Source: Mucilaginibacter celer
Lineage (GTDB): Bacteria; Bacteroidota; Bacteroidia; Sphingobacteriales; Sphingobacteriaceae
DNA length: 64,000 nt
Assembly: GCF_003576455.2 (NCBI RefSeq)
Contig: NZ_CP032869.1
Coordinates: 6,572,001 to 6,636,000, forward strand
Direction of reading: 5' to 3'
In this document: in pieces, positions 24,631 to 33,681 of the stretch
How the letters are laid out: every line of letters starts with the position of its first letter
How positions within the stretch are numbered: the stretch's first letter is position 1
Program-made: the position numbers and the translations under genes
Notes under the pieces: generated by a model
Seen by the model: only the letters and a program-made list of their open reading frames with translations
Databases searched by the model: none
What the model was told of the DNA's origin: nothing

Positions 24631-27594
24631 TTAATAAAATTTCTGGTAGTAGTCGATATAACTCTCCAATATTTTTTGGGTTGCTAATTTATCCAGATTT
24701 TCCTTCGTAATGATAAAAAAGCTGTATTTATCCTTGGGTACCTTCATAATATCAGGCATTAGCGGGATAATAGCCCTGGCATAGGCTTTAACATCGTCCA
24801 AACTGTAAAAACGGCCAACATATATCAGCTGATTATCGGCCCCAACACCTTTTATGAGGTGAAATATAGGTACGTTGGCATAATGTGTACGGTTAAATTG
24901 CCCTATACCAAAACGGGATGAGGCCAGATTAGTTGTACCTGTAGCCACATTTACAACAAAAAAGTAAAAGCTGCTGTCGCGCTTGCTGAATATATAATTC
25001 ACAACAGGCACATTGCTAATAGCCACGGGAGGTTTGGTCACCACGCTATCCTGTTGTTTAGGCGCAGGCTGCACTGCTATATCAGGAGCGTTAGACATGG
25101 GCGGGATCTCGTGCTTAGGTAAGGGGATCTGGATGTCGCCAATTTTTGCTGCCTGTTGCTGCGGTGTCTGTGGTTGAATTTTGGCAGCAGGGGCTTTGGT
25201 ATTTTCAATTTGCTTATCCCTTTCAATACGCTGCTGCGGTACTACGGCTTCGGCAACATAGGGCTTACGGTATTCGGTTTGCTTTTGATAAGCTACCGGC
25301 GGGGTGAATGGAATCTCGTTTGGATCGTCATCATATAACACTACCGGGCGGGCGGCAATTTCGGTCCGGTTCGAGTCGATATAAGCCAGGTGTTGGTTAA
25401 CCAAGGGCGTCACCAGTTTATCCTGCGGATATTTGGCGGCTATCATCTGCAAATCGGTTTGAAAAGGCGCCAGTTTTTCCTGGTGACCGGCGGCTATCGC
25501 CTTTAAATAATACAATTGCGGCGCGTAGCGGTTATCCGGGTATTTTTTTAGCAGATCATCGGCGCTGCCAACTACTTTGGCGTATTGCTTTTGGGCGTAC
25601 AATTGATAAACCTGGTTATAGTAACCGTTAAACTCGGCATTTACATCGTCCAGCTTACGGGCATAATCCGGATCGAGAATAACTTTGGCAAATATGCTTT
25701 CAGGAAATTCTTTCAGTACCCGGTTTTTATAATTGTTGGATTTATTGATATCGATATCAGCATACAGCCTGTACAGGTTATAATATATCGACGGCTTATC
25801 ATTGCTTTGCGGAAAGCGGGCCAGCAAAGCCTCATAAGTGGCAATAGCTTCCTTTTTATCCTCCAGCACATCACGATAAAAATTAGCCATTTCAAAATAG
25901 GCATCATAAATACGCATGTTTGATTGCTGTAACAAGGCAGGGGTAAGCGGCAGGTTTTTGGTGAGTTCCTGCCGGTAGGCACCCGCCGAAGTATTATTTG
26001 CGTTGTAAGCTGCACTACCCACAGGTGCGTCGGGATCGGCTGTTTGTGCTATACCGGACGATGCCGTAGGGATGCCTGCATTTGAGCGGCGGCTGCGGCG
26101 CCAGTTATCTTCCAGTTTGCGGTTACCCCATAGTCTTTTAAAATCATTGTAGCCCTGGCTTATGGCGCTGTTATTATAGAAGTAAAAATTACTGCCAGTG
26201 CTCCTGTTGTTTGATGAATTGGCTGATTGCGAATTGTTATTACGATCGAACGCGTTTTGCACGGTACCATTATTGGCATTTGCGGCTTCGGCGTTTACGG
26301 CCTGCTGCTGGATGCGGGTTTTGCGGGCCACCATGGCATCAATACGGGCATCGCGTGTTTTTTCATCAAGGGCGGCCAGCATTTGCAGGGTATCTTCGCG
26401 CGATATGGTTTCGAGGAGTTTGGTAAGGATTTGCAGGTTATCGGCCTTTTTACGGATAAGCTGGTAGCCGGGGTAGTTAGGCGACAGGTTAGTTAGCGTA
26501 CTATCATAATACAATTTGGCGTTAGCGTAATCGGCTTTGTTTTTAAAATCAACTTCGGCAATGCGTAAATAGGAGAGGCCTTTTTGGTTTTGATTTTTTG
26601 TGCTTACCCGTACCGATTTTTTATAGCTTTTAAGTGCGTTGTCAATTTCGCCGGCACGGAATTGCTGCTCGCCTATCTGGTACCAGATCTGGTCGTTAAA
26701 ATCGGCATTATCTTCGTTTTTCAGCAATGAGCGTAACAGATCGATCTTGCTGGTTTTAATGCCGTTTTGATTATCCTGGATGCGGATGCGGTTAAGATTG
26801 GCGTTAAAAGCCATCTCGAAACTGGCATTGCTTTTAACAATGCGGGTATAATTTTGGTAGGCATCGCCGGCTTTTAAATTAAGTTCCTGCAGTTGAGCTA
26901 AAATAAATGTCCACCGCAGGGTGAGGCTTTTTGTATGGCTGTATTTGATGGCCTGTTTGGCCATTTCTTCGGCTTCGGTATAATCCTGGGTAATGATATC
27001 GTATTGCAGTTTGGCAGCGTAAACATCGGCCGGAATGCTTTTTTTAGGATTGATATCCTGGATAGCCGAATCGATAGTGGCTTTTGCAAGCGGAAGCTGG
27101 TTCAGGTACATCAACCCGCGTGCTTTCCACACCCTGGCTTCCTGTTTCAGTTTGGCCTGTTTGCCGAACGAGAGGATCACATAGTTAAAATATTCAACGG
27201 CATCAAAATAACTCGCTTCCAGGTAGCGGGCTTTCCCCAGCACCAGGTAGGCATCTCCCAGGTAATGGCTTTGCTCTTTAATGCTGATGATCTTATTGGC
27301 TTTTTTTACGGCTTCTTCCAGGTCTTTATCGGGTGTACCTGTTTGGGCGGTGGTATCGGGGTAAACGCTCAGGATCTCATTATAAGCATCGGGAAAGGCA
27401 GCAGCATAGCTTTCCTGCTTCAGGCGTAAAATCTCGTTGGCATTAAACAATATGTTGTAATGTGCCGTTAAATTTTGCATAGTGCGGTTAAAGCCGCTTT
27501 GTTTTTCGAGCGAGCAGCCGGCTGCTATAACTATTATAGCAGACAATAAAAAAATGCCGGTTTTTTGTTTAATGGTTGATGATACTCGCCTCAA
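24631..27594 (-). CDS. porW: TPR lipoprotein, PorW/SprE-like T9SS component (TTG start)
   Basis: The product is 987 residues with a TTG start at 27594 (no upstream ATG in frame fits better). The lipoprotein signal ends at AAGC (Cys near residue 27). TPR units run through the N-terminal half (e.g. LGDAYLVLGKARYLEASYFDAVEYF) and recur around residues 560-740. A Gln/Pro-rich linker and a C-terminal SPOR-like or strand-rich domain follow. The start region GCSLEKQSGFNRTMQNLTAHYNILFN matches SprE/PorW, which links the motor to the translocon. Its PBP partner is fused in one operon. Confidence 0.82.
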   Translation of the reverse strand: MRRVSSTIKQKTGIFLLSAIIVIAAGCSLEKQSGFNRTMQNLTAHYNILFNANEILRLKQESYAAAFPDAYNEILSVYPDTTAQTGTPDKDLEEAVKKANKIISIKEQSHYLGDAYLVLGKARYLEASYFDAVEYFNYVILSFGKQAKLKQEARVWKARGLMYLNQLPLAKATIDSAIQDINPKKSIPADVYAAKLQYDIITQDYTEAEEMAKQAIKYSHTKSLTLRWTFILAQLQELNLKAGDAYQNYTRIVKSNASFEMAFNANLNRIRIQDNQNGIKTSKIDLLRSLLKNEDNADFNDQIWYQIGEQQFRAGEIDNALKSYKKSVRVSTKNQNQKGLSYLRIAEVDFKNKADYANAKLYYDSTLTNLSPNYPGYQLIRKKADNLQILTKLLETISREDTLQMLAALDEKTRDARIDAMVARKTRIQQQAVNAEAANANNGTVQNAFDRNNNSQSANSSNNRSTGSNFYFYNNSAISQGYNDFKRLWGNRKLEDNWRRSRRSNAGIPTASSGIAQTADPDAPVGSAAYNANNTSAGAYRQELTKNLPLTPALLQQSNMRIYDAYFEMANFYRDVLEDKKEAIATYEALLARFPQSNDKPSIYYNLYRLYADIDINKSNNYKNRVLKEFPESIFAKVILDPDYARKLDDVNAEFNGYYNQVYQLYAQKQYAKVVGSADDLLKKYPDNRYAPQLYYLKAIAAGHQEKLAPFQTDLQMIAAKYPQDKLVTPLVNQHLAYIDSNRTEIAARPVVLYDDDPNEIPFTPPVAYQKQTEYRKPYVAEAVVPQQRIERDKQIENTKAPAAKIQPQTPQQQAAKIGDIQIPLPKHEIPPMSNAPDIAVQPAPKQQDSVVTKPPVAISNVPVVNYIFSKRDSSFYFFVVNVATGTTNLASSRFGIGQFNRTHYANVPIFHLIKGVGADNQLIYVGRFYSLDDVKAYARAIIPLMPDIMKVPKDKYSFFIITKENLDKLATQKILESYIDYYQKFY

Positions 27595-27653
27595 TGTAAT
27601 ACGGTGGTTTAAAAAGCATTGCTAAAATACTAAAGATTATACAATAGGTTTAA

Positions 27654-27661
27654 TAAATTTG
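27654..27661 (+). promoter_or_regulatory. -7 box TAAATTTG of the atp operon, probably leaderless
   Basis: TAAATTTG ends 3 bp (CGC) before the ATG at 27665. It matches TAnnTTTG and repeats the tight promoter-to-start spacing seen at the NadM-like gene and hemW. A -33 box is not clear. Confidence 0.5.
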
Positions 27662-27664
27662 CGC

Positions 27665-27895
27665 ATGTCAAAAAATGAACAGGATAATACGGATGATGCT
27701 GCTAAACAGGTAAGCAATTATGCTAAGTTTACCGGCATCGCCTTCCAGATGATTGCCATTATCGGTATCTGTGCCTTTGCCGGTTACAAAATTGACGAAA
27801 GCGCCGGGCATACCGTAAAATGGGTGACGGCTGCACTATCGCTTGCCGGGGTGTTTATTGCATTATTTCTTGTTATCCGATCTGTAAAAAACTGA
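27665..27895 (+). CDS. atpZ: AtpZ/AtpI-like ATP synthase accessory protein
   Basis: The ATG at 27665 (MSKNEQDNTDDAAKQ) gives 76 residues. Two membrane spans (about residues 22-40 and 50-70) are joined by a loop with GYKIDESAGHT, typical of the AtpZ/AtpI family, which helps assemble or supply cations to the F0 sector. The gene is first in the atp operon and overlaps nothing; the next gene starts within 6 bp. Confidence 0.85.
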   Translation: MSKNEQDNTDDAAKQVSNYAKFTGIAFQMIAIIGICAFAGYKIDESAGHTVKWVTAALSLAGVFIALFLVIRSVKN

Positions 27896-27900
27896 AAAAA

Positions 27901-28281
27901 TTGCTGCGCGTTATCCTGTCCTTCATCCTGTTTGTAATTATCACGGCAATACCGCCTATTTTGCTTACTTATACCGGCCATACAAACTGGCTTGTGCCTA
28001 AGTTTTGGCTCATCTTTTTCTTCATCGCAATGCTCACTTTTATCACCGTTTTTTTGGTGAACCTGGTGGGTAAAATCAACTATTCGCTGTACACCCAAAC
28101 CTTCCTTGCGGCTACTACGGTTAAGATTTTGGCGGCTATGTTTTTCGCCCTGTTTTTTGTGTTGAAAGTGAAACCAAACAACGGGATCTTCCTGGTCAAT
28201 TTTTTTTACGTTTATTTCTTAAGCATAGCCTTTGAAATTTACGGCTTATTGTGTACCTTGCGCAACCAAAAAATAAAGTAA
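27901..28281 (+). CDS. Small membrane protein of the atp operon (ATP synthase subunit I type; TTG start)
   Basis: A TTG at 27901 begins MLRVILSFILFVIITAIPP, giving 126 residues and about four membrane spans. The frame is open upstream but overlaps the atpZ-like gene, so this TTG, 5 bp after its stop, is the more likely start. Position between atpZ and atpB and the four-span layout fit the ATP synthase I family, but sequence identity to known AtpI is not obvious. Its role in the F0 sector is inferred. Confidence 0.7.
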   Translation: MLRVILSFILFVIITAIPPILLTYTGHTNWLVPKFWLIFFFIAMLTFITVFLVNLVGKINYSLYTQTFLAATTVKILAAMFFALFFVLKVKPNNGIFLVNFFYVYFLSIAFEIYGLLCTLRNQKIK

Positions 28282-28295
28282 AAAACTCTCTGCTA

Positions 28296-29378
28296 ATGGA
28301 TTTTAGGCCTGTTTTGAACTCAAAAAAAATCACCTTAGGTATCGTTTTAAGCGTTTTTTCGCTGTTTGTATCTGTAAAAGCGTCCGCTTTGCAAGAAAAA
28401 AAAGCCGCTGAGCCAGCCACCGAAACTAAAGAAGAGGGCAAATTTGATCCGACTGAAACCATCATGGAGCACATCTCGGATTCACATTATTTCCACATCG
28501 GTGGAAAACTTGCAATGCCGCTTCCGGTAATTCTTTACACTGATAAAGGGCTTGAAGTTTTCATGTCATCAGTGTTTGAAGAAGGCGAGAAAATTTACGA
28601 AGGTAAATACCATAAATACGCCCTTATTCATGATAAAATAAAGGCAGTAACCGGCGAGGATAAAACCGAAGATACCACTGCTAAAGTTTTCGATCTGTCG
28701 ATCACTAAAAACGTAGCTTCTATGCTGCTTTCAATGGTGATTTTACTGTTGGTGTTCCTGAGTGTAGCGTCAACTTACAAAAAACGTACAGGCAAGGCGC
28801 CAAAAGGTTTACAATCGTTCCTTGAACCAATAATTTTGTTTGTGCGTGATGATATCGCGTTGCCAAACATCGGTTACAAATACGCGCGTTTTATGCCGTT
28901 GTTATTAACTGTTTTTTTCTTTATCCTGATCAATAACCTGATCGGTTTGGTTCCGTTCTTTCCGGGTGGCTCAAACCTTACCGGTAATATCGCGGTAACC
29001 ATGGTGTTATCCGTAATTACCTTATTGGTAGTTAACCTTAATGGTAACAAACACTATTGGGCGCACATTTTTGTGCCGAGCACAGTACCTGTTTGGTTAT
29101 GGCCGTTATGGTGGGTTGTTGAGTTGTTGGGTATCTTTTCAAAGCCTTTTGCGTTAATGATCCGTTTGTTCGCAAACATTACCGCAGGTCACATTATTGT
29201 GCTTGCCCTGATATCGCTCATCTTCGTTTTTAAAAGCGCTTACGTTTCGCTGGTTTCAGTGCCTTTCGTAGTGTTTATGGACGTGCTTGAGTTGCTGGTA
29301 GCGGGTTTGCAAGCCTTTATCTTTACTTTGCTTACCGCATTGTTTATTGGTAGCGCCATTGAGGAGCACCATCATTAA
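28296..29378 (+). CDS. atpB: ATP synthase F0 subunit a
   Basis: The ATG at 28296 gives 360 residues. A signal peptide (to about residue 31, SVKASA) and a charged periplasmic extension of about 110 residues precede the membrane domain, as is usual for Bacteroidota subunit a. The essential Arg of the proton path is in MIRLFANITAGHI, and the C-terminal helix carries FTLLTALFIGSAIEEHHH. It forms the stator side of the proton channel with subunit c. A GTG at 28251 lies inside the previous gene and is unlikely to be used. Confidence 0.96.
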   Translation: MDFRPVLNSKKITLGIVLSVFSLFVSVKASALQEKKAAEPATETKEEGKFDPTETIMEHISDSHYFHIGGKLAMPLPVILYTDKGLEVFMSSVFEEGEKIYEGKYHKYALIHDKIKAVTGEDKTEDTTAKVFDLSITKNVASMLLSMVILLLVFLSVASTYKKRTGKAPKGLQSFLEPIILFVRDDIALPNIGYKYARFMPLLLTVFFFILINNLIGLVPFFPGGSNLTGNIAVTMVLSVITLLVVNLNGNKHYWAHIFVPSTVPVWLWPLWWVVELLGIFSKPFALMIRLFANITAGHIIVLALISLIFVFKSAYVSLVSVPFVVFMDVLELLVAGLQAFIFTLLTALFIGSAIEEHHH

Positions 29379-29423
29379 TTAGTAAACAACTATAATATAT
29401 ATTAACATTTTAAATTTAAAATC

Positions 29424-29633
29424 ATGATTGGAAGTATTGCTGCATTAGGTGCAGGTTTAGCAGTAATCGGTGCTGGTATCGGTATCGGTCAGGTTGGTGG
29501 TAAAGCCATGGAAGGTATATCACGTCAGCCGGAAGCTGCTTCAAAAATCCAAACTGCCATGATCATCGCTGCAGCTCTTATTGAAGGTGCTGCTTTGTTC
29601 GGTGTGGTAGTATCATTCCTGGGCTTACGTTAA
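29424..29633 (+). CDS. atpE: ATP synthase F0 subunit c
   Basis: The product is 69 residues and forms a two-helix hairpin. The polar loop is RQPE (residues 34-37) and the ion-binding carboxylate is Glu54 (AALIEGAALF). There is no Na+-type Gln/Ser-Thr pattern around it, so proton use is expected. Several copies form the rotor ring. A GC-rich hairpin follows in the 100-bp gap to atpF, which may adjust how much c is made compared with downstream subunits. Confidence 0.97.
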   Translation: MIGSIAALGAGLAVIGAGIGIGQVGGKAMEGISRQPEAASKIQTAMIIAAALIEGAALFGVVVSFLGLR

Positions 29634-29648
29634 TCAGCTCAAAAAATT

Positions 29649-29688
29649 AAGAACCGCAGCCGGAGCGGTTGGCCCCGGGGCGGTTCTT
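29649..29688 (+). terminator. Intra-operon hairpin after atpE (attenuator or mRNA stabiliser)
   Basis: AAGAACCGC (29649-29657) pairs with GCGGTTCTT (29680-29688). The interior contains CCGG and GGCCCCGG that can extend the fold. Only TTCTTATT follows, not a full T-run, so partial termination or protection of the atpE 3' end is more likely than full stop. It lies within the operon, between atpE and atpF. Confidence 0.65.
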
Positions 29689-29733
29689 ATTAAAATGTTT
29701 AATTGAAAGAGAAAAATAAGAGGTCAATATAAA

Positions 29734-30228
29734 ATGAATCCATTAGTTACCCCGGAATTAGGTTTAGTTGTTTGGACTACAGTAGCTTTCGCATTTCTGT
29801 TCTTTATTTTAGCTAAATTTGCCTGGAAACCAATTATGGGCGCTATCACCGAGCGTGAGCGTTCTATCGAAGATGCTTTATTAAAAGCTGAGGCTGCTAA
29901 AGAAGAAATGAGCCGTTTAACTAACGAAAACGAATCGTTAATTAAACAAGCCCGTGCCGAGCGCGATTTGATCCTTTCTGAAGCCCGCAAGGTAAAAGAA
30001 AGCATCATTAGCGAAGCTAAAGAAACCGCGCACAAAGAAGGTGCACGTATGATTGAGCTTGCCCGTGTTGAAATTAACAACCAGAAAGCTATTGCTTTGG
30101 CTGATGTTAAAAATCAGGTTGCTACCTTGTCTTTAGAAATTGCTGAGAAAATCCTTCGCAAGCAATTTGAAGATCAGGCAAAACAAGACGAACTGGTAGG
30201 CCAGTTATTAAAAGAAGTTAAATTGTAA
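29734..30228 (+). CDS. atpF: ATP synthase F0 subunit b
   Basis: The product is 164 residues: an N-terminal membrane span (about residues 9-28, FILAKFAWKPIMG at its end) and a long charged coiled-coil rich in Ala, Glu and Lys. The b dimer is the peripheral stalk linking subunit a to F1. A 70%-matched inverted repeat fills the gap to atpH. Confidence 0.95.
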   Translation: MNPLVTPELGLVVWTTVAFAFLFFILAKFAWKPIMGAITERERSIEDALLKAEAAKEEMSRLTNENESLIKQARAERDLILSEARKVKESIISEAKETAHKEGARMIELARVEINNQKAIALADVKNQVATLSLEIAEKILRKQFEDQAKQDELVGQLLKEVKL

Positions 30229-30231
30229 TAT

Positions 30232-30320
30232 AGACATGAGATTTTAGATATTAGACGGGAGATATGAGAACAAATGCAAAGTTCTTAAGTCTCAAATCTC
30301 ATATCTTATATCTCACATCT
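30232..30320. repeat. Inverted repeat of GAGATATGAGA-type words between atpF and atpH
   Basis: Arms at about 30232-30271 and 30281-30320 are reverse complements at roughly 28 of 40 positions, with a 9-nt loop. Each arm iterates words such as GAGATATGAGA and its complement ATCTCATATCT. The left arm starts 4 bp after the atpF stop; the right arm ends 10 bp before the atpH start. Confidence 0.8.
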
Positions 30321-30330
30321 CAACAAAAAT

Positions 30331-30873
30331 ATGTCAGAAATAACGGTAGCAACCAGGTACGCCAAATCGATCATTGATCTTGCCCAGGAACAAGGTATTG
30401 TTGCGGAGATCAAAGCCGATATGGACCTTTTTCTTAAAACCCTGAAGGGCAGCCCCGAGCTGGTAGCCGTATTGGCCAACCCGATCATATCTCATTCAAA
30501 AAAAATAAAAATACTTGATGAGATTTTTTTGGGCAAGGTGAACAAAGCTACTATCGCTTTTTTTAAGCTGATGGTTAACAAAGGCCGCGGTGAGGTTTTA
30601 TACTTTACAGCAGGCGAATATATTAACCAGTATAATGTTAAAAATCACATTACTAAGGCTAAAGTAACATCTGCAACCGCGCTTTCTGAAGCTAACAAGG
30701 CTACATTAATTGCCGAGCTGCAACAGGCTGTTGGCGGTACCGTGGTACTGGAAACCAAGATAGATCCAGCGCTGATAGGTGGTTTTGTGCTAACCATAGG
30801 CGACAGGCAGGTTGATACCAGCATTGCTGCAAGCCTTAAGAAGTTGAAAAAAGAATTTGCTGTTCAGGCATAA
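30331..30873 (+). CDS. atpH: ATP synthase F1 subunit delta
   Basis: The product is 180 residues of the OSCP/delta family: a helical N-terminal domain (TVATRYAKSIIDLAQEQG; FLKTLKGSPELVAVLANPII) and a C-terminal end with GGTVVLETKIDPALIGGFVLTIGDRQVDTS, the usual signature. It links the b stalk to the top of F1. The operon order b-delta-alpha-gamma is normal. Confidence 0.96.
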   Translation: MSEITVATRYAKSIIDLAQEQGIVAEIKADMDLFLKTLKGSPELVAVLANPIISHSKKIKILDEIFLGKVNKATIAFFKLMVNKGRGEVLYFTAGEYINQYNVKNHITKAKVTSATALSEANKATLIAELQQAVGGTVVLETKIDPALIGGFVLTIGDRQVDTSIAASLKKLKKEFAVQA

Positions 30874-30915
30874 TTAATAAGTATTAAAAGTAAAACTCTA
30901 AATAAATTTTAAACA

Positions 30916-32490
30916 ATGGTAGAGGTAAGACCAGATGAAGTATCAGCAATTTTGCGTCAGCAGTTGGCCGGCTTCAAGTCAGAATCTGAATTAGAAGAAG
31001 TGGGTACTGTACTCCAGGTGGGTGACGGTATCGCACGCGTTTATGGATTAACTAAAGTACAGTCGGGCGAGTTGGTTGAATTTGGCACAGGATTGCAAGG
31101 CATCGTACTTAACCTTGAAGAAGATAACGTGGGTGTGGTATTGTTAGGTAAATCTGACGATATTAAAGAAGGTGATACCGTTAAACGTACCAACAGGATC
31201 GCATCTATTAAAGTAGGTGAAGGCATGTTAGGCCGCGTTGTGGATACCCTCGGTAACCCTATCGATGGTAAAGGCCCTATTGCCGGCGAAACTTACGAGA
31301 TGCCACTTGAGCGTAAAGCGCCAGGTGTAATCTACCGTCAGCCGGTAACCGAGCCATTACAAACCGGTATCAAAGCTATCGACGCGATGATCCCTATCGG
31401 CCGTGGCCAGCGTGAGTTGGTTATCGGTGACCGTCAAACAGGTAAAACTGCGGTTTGTATCGATACCATCATCAATCAAAAAGAATTTTATGATGCAGGC
31501 CAACCTGTTATCTGTATATATGTAGCTTGCGGACAAAAAGCATCAACTGTTGCCAACATCGTTCGTACGCTGGAAGAGAACGGCGCTATGCCTTACTCAA
31601 TCGTAGTTGCCGCTAACGCTTCGGATTCTGCAACCATGCAGTTCTTTGCTCCGTTTGCCGGTGCCGCTATCGGCGAGTATTTCCGCGATACTGGTCGCCC
31701 TGGTTTGATCATCTATGATGACTTATCTAAACAAGCTGTTGCTTACCGTGAGGTTTCGTTATTATTACGTCGTCCACCGGGCCGTGAGGCTTACCCGGGT
31801 GACGTATTTTACCTGCACAGCCGTTTATTAGAGCGTGCCGCTAAAATCAACTCAAACGATTCGATCGCTCAACAAATGAACGATCTTCCTGAGTCGATCA
31901 AACATATCGTTAAAGGTGGCGGTTCATTAACAGCGCTTCCTATCATCGAAACACAGGCTGGTGACGTATCTGCATACATCCCAACCAACGTAATTTCGAT
32001 TACCGATGGTCAGATCTTCTTAGAGTCGAACTTGTTCAACGCTGGTGTTCGTCCGGCTATCAACGTAGGTATCTCGGTATCACGTGTAGGTGGTAACGCG
32101 CAGATCAAATCAATGAAAAAAGTAGCAGGTACCCTGAAACTTGACCAGGCTCAGTTCCGCGAGTTAGAGGCTTTCTCTAAATTCGGTTCAGACCTTGACG
32201 CTTCAACCAAAAACGTGTTGGACAAAGGTATCCGTAACGTAGAGATCCTGAAACAAGGTCAATACTCACCGGTAACTGTAGAAAAACAAGTTGCTATCAT
32301 TTACTTAGGTACTAAAAACTTAATGCGTAACGTACCGGTAAATAAAGTAAGGGAATTTGAAACCGAATTTACCGATCAGTTAGAAGCCCGTCACCCGGAA
32401 GTTTTAGCTGCCCTTAAAGCAGGTAAATTTGACGACCAGCTTACCGGCGTACTGGAAACAGTAGCTAAAGAACTATCGGCAAGGTATTAA
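30916..32490 (+). CDS. atpA: ATP synthase F1 subunit alpha
   Basis: The product is 524 residues. The P-loop is GDRQTGKT, and the subunit signature PAINVGISVSRVGG is present near the C-terminal third. Start MVEVRPDEVSAILRQQ matches the family. Alpha alternates with beta in the F1 head and binds nucleotide without turning it over. The beta gene is not in this window. Codon use is strongly biased towards the common set, as expected for high expression. Confidence 0.98.
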   Translation: MVEVRPDEVSAILRQQLAGFKSESELEEVGTVLQVGDGIARVYGLTKVQSGELVEFGTGLQGIVLNLEEDNVGVVLLGKSDDIKEGDTVKRTNRIASIKVGEGMLGRVVDTLGNPIDGKGPIAGETYEMPLERKAPGVIYRQPVTEPLQTGIKAIDAMIPIGRGQRELVIGDRQTGKTAVCIDTIINQKEFYDAGQPVICIYVACGQKASTVANIVRTLEENGAMPYSIVVAANASDSATMQFFAPFAGAAIGEYFRDTGRPGLIIYDDLSKQAVAYREVSLLLRRPPGREAYPGDVFYLHSRLLERAAKINSNDSIAQQMNDLPESIKHIVKGGGSLTALPIIETQAGDVSAYIPTNVISITDGQIFLESNLFNAGVRPAINVGISVSRVGGNAQIKSMKKVAGTLKLDQAQFRELEAFSKFGSDLDASTKNVLDKGIRNVEILKQGQYSPVTVEKQVAIIYLGTKNLMRNVPVNKVREFETEFTDQLEARHPEVLAALKAGKFDDQLTGVLETVAKELSARY

Positions 32491-32496
32491 TTTTAG

Positions 32497-32592
32497 ATGT
32501 GCGGATATGCAGATGTGCAGATTAAAGATGCACGCAATGTATATCCGCACTTAAATAAAACTGCACATCTGCACATCCGCATATTTGCACAT
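32497..32592. repeat. Inverted repeat of GCACATCTGCACAT-type words between atpA and atpG
   Basis: The left arm (32497-32520) matches the reverse complement of the outer part of the right arm (32561-32592) at 21 of 24 positions; the right arm carries one extra word copy. The left arm begins 6 bp after the atpA stop. It would form a stem of over 20 bp in the operon mRNA. Confidence 0.85.
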
Positions 32593-32617
32593 TAAAAAAA
32601 TTTGCACATCGTAAAGA

Positions 32618-33505
32618 ATGGCTAATTTAAAAGAAGTAAGAAACAGGATCAAATCTGTATCATCAACCCAGCAGATCACCAAGGCCATGAAAATGGTCTC
32701 GGCTGCTAAGTTGAAACGTGCTACCAACGCTATTATCCAACTGCGCCCTTACGCAAGTAAGCTGAAAGACCTGTTGGCTAACCTGTCGGCAAGTTTGGAG
32801 GATAACACTTCGCCGTATCTGCAAGAGCGCGAGCCGGTACGTGTATTGGTAGTTGTGGTATCATCAAACCGTGGTTTGGCCGGTGCATTCAATACCAACG
32901 TTATTAAAACTGCCAATAACTTAATCGCCGAGAAATATCCTAAGCAATTAGCTGCCGGTAACGTATCTATCGTTGCCATCGGTAAAAAAGCCCAGGAGTT
33001 TTATCAAAGGCGTAAATACAACGTTATTGGTAACAACAACGAGCTGTACTCGGATCTGAACTTTGAAAATGCTTCAAAAATTACCGAAGCCATTATGCAG
33101 GGTTTTGTGAATGGTGATTACGACCGTGTTGAATTGGTGTATAACCACTTCCGTAACGCGGCTGTACAATACCTGATCACCGAGCAGCTGTTACCAGTGC
33201 CAAAACCTGAGAAAAAGGAAGAGGCCAAAGAAGCTAACGTTGATTACATCCTTGAGCCATCACAACAGGAAATTGTTGAGCAATTGATCCCTAAAAATAT
33301 CAAAATCCAACTTTACCGTGCTGTTTTGGATTCGAACGCTTCTGAGCACGGTGCCCGTATGACAGCGATGGATAAAGCAACCGAAAACGCCGGTGAGCTT
33401 TTGAAATCGTTAAAACTTTCATACAACCAGGCCCGTCAGGCAGCCATCACTACCGAGCTTACCGAGATTGTGAGTGGTGCGGCAGCCCTTTCAGGCGGCA
33501 ACTAA
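32618..33505 (+). CDS. atpG: ATP synthase F1 subunit gamma
   Basis: The product is 295 residues. N-terminal helix MANLKEVRNRIKSVSSTQQITKAMKMVSAAKLKRA and C-terminal helix with LSYNQARQAAITTELTEIVSGAAAL are the central-stalk coiled coil. An insertion with a charged KPEKKEEAKEANVD stretch in the globular part is usual for Bacteroidota. Gamma rotates inside the alpha/beta head. It is the last gene of this operon; a terminator follows. Confidence 0.97.
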   Translation: MANLKEVRNRIKSVSSTQQITKAMKMVSAAKLKRATNAIIQLRPYASKLKDLLANLSASLEDNTSPYLQEREPVRVLVVVVSSNRGLAGAFNTNVIKTANNLIAEKYPKQLAAGNVSIVAIGKKAQEFYQRRKYNVIGNNNELYSDLNFENASKITEAIMQGFVNGDYDRVELVYNHFRNAAVQYLITEQLLPVPKPEKKEEAKEANVDYILEPSQQEIVEQLIPKNIKIQLYRAVLDSNASEHGARMTAMDKATENAGELLKSLKLSYNQARQAAITTELTEIVSGAAALSGGN

Positions 33506-33532
33506 GTTTAAGAGTACTTTTATATAGAAGAG

Positions 33533-33558
33533 GGCTTTCCGGGAGGAGAGCCTTTTTT
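33533..33558 (+). terminator. Intrinsic terminator of the atp operon
   Basis: GGCTTTCC (33533-33540) pairs with GGAGAGCC (33545-33552) with one G-T pair and a GGGA loop. Six T's follow. It lies 27 bp after atpG. Confidence 0.88.
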
Positions 33559-33681
33559 GTTTTTAAAAGATACTGGTTGAAGTTGTACTATCGCGAAACG
33601 TCTACATGTGTTAGATTTTGATTTACCTGTAATTTGCTAAATTTACCCATGAAAGTATAGTCACCCAATAACCTAAATCCT

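Noticed and set aside
28251..28295. Upstream GTG start of atpB
   Set aside because: It lies inside the previous gene and the ATG at 28296 directly precedes a normal signal peptide.
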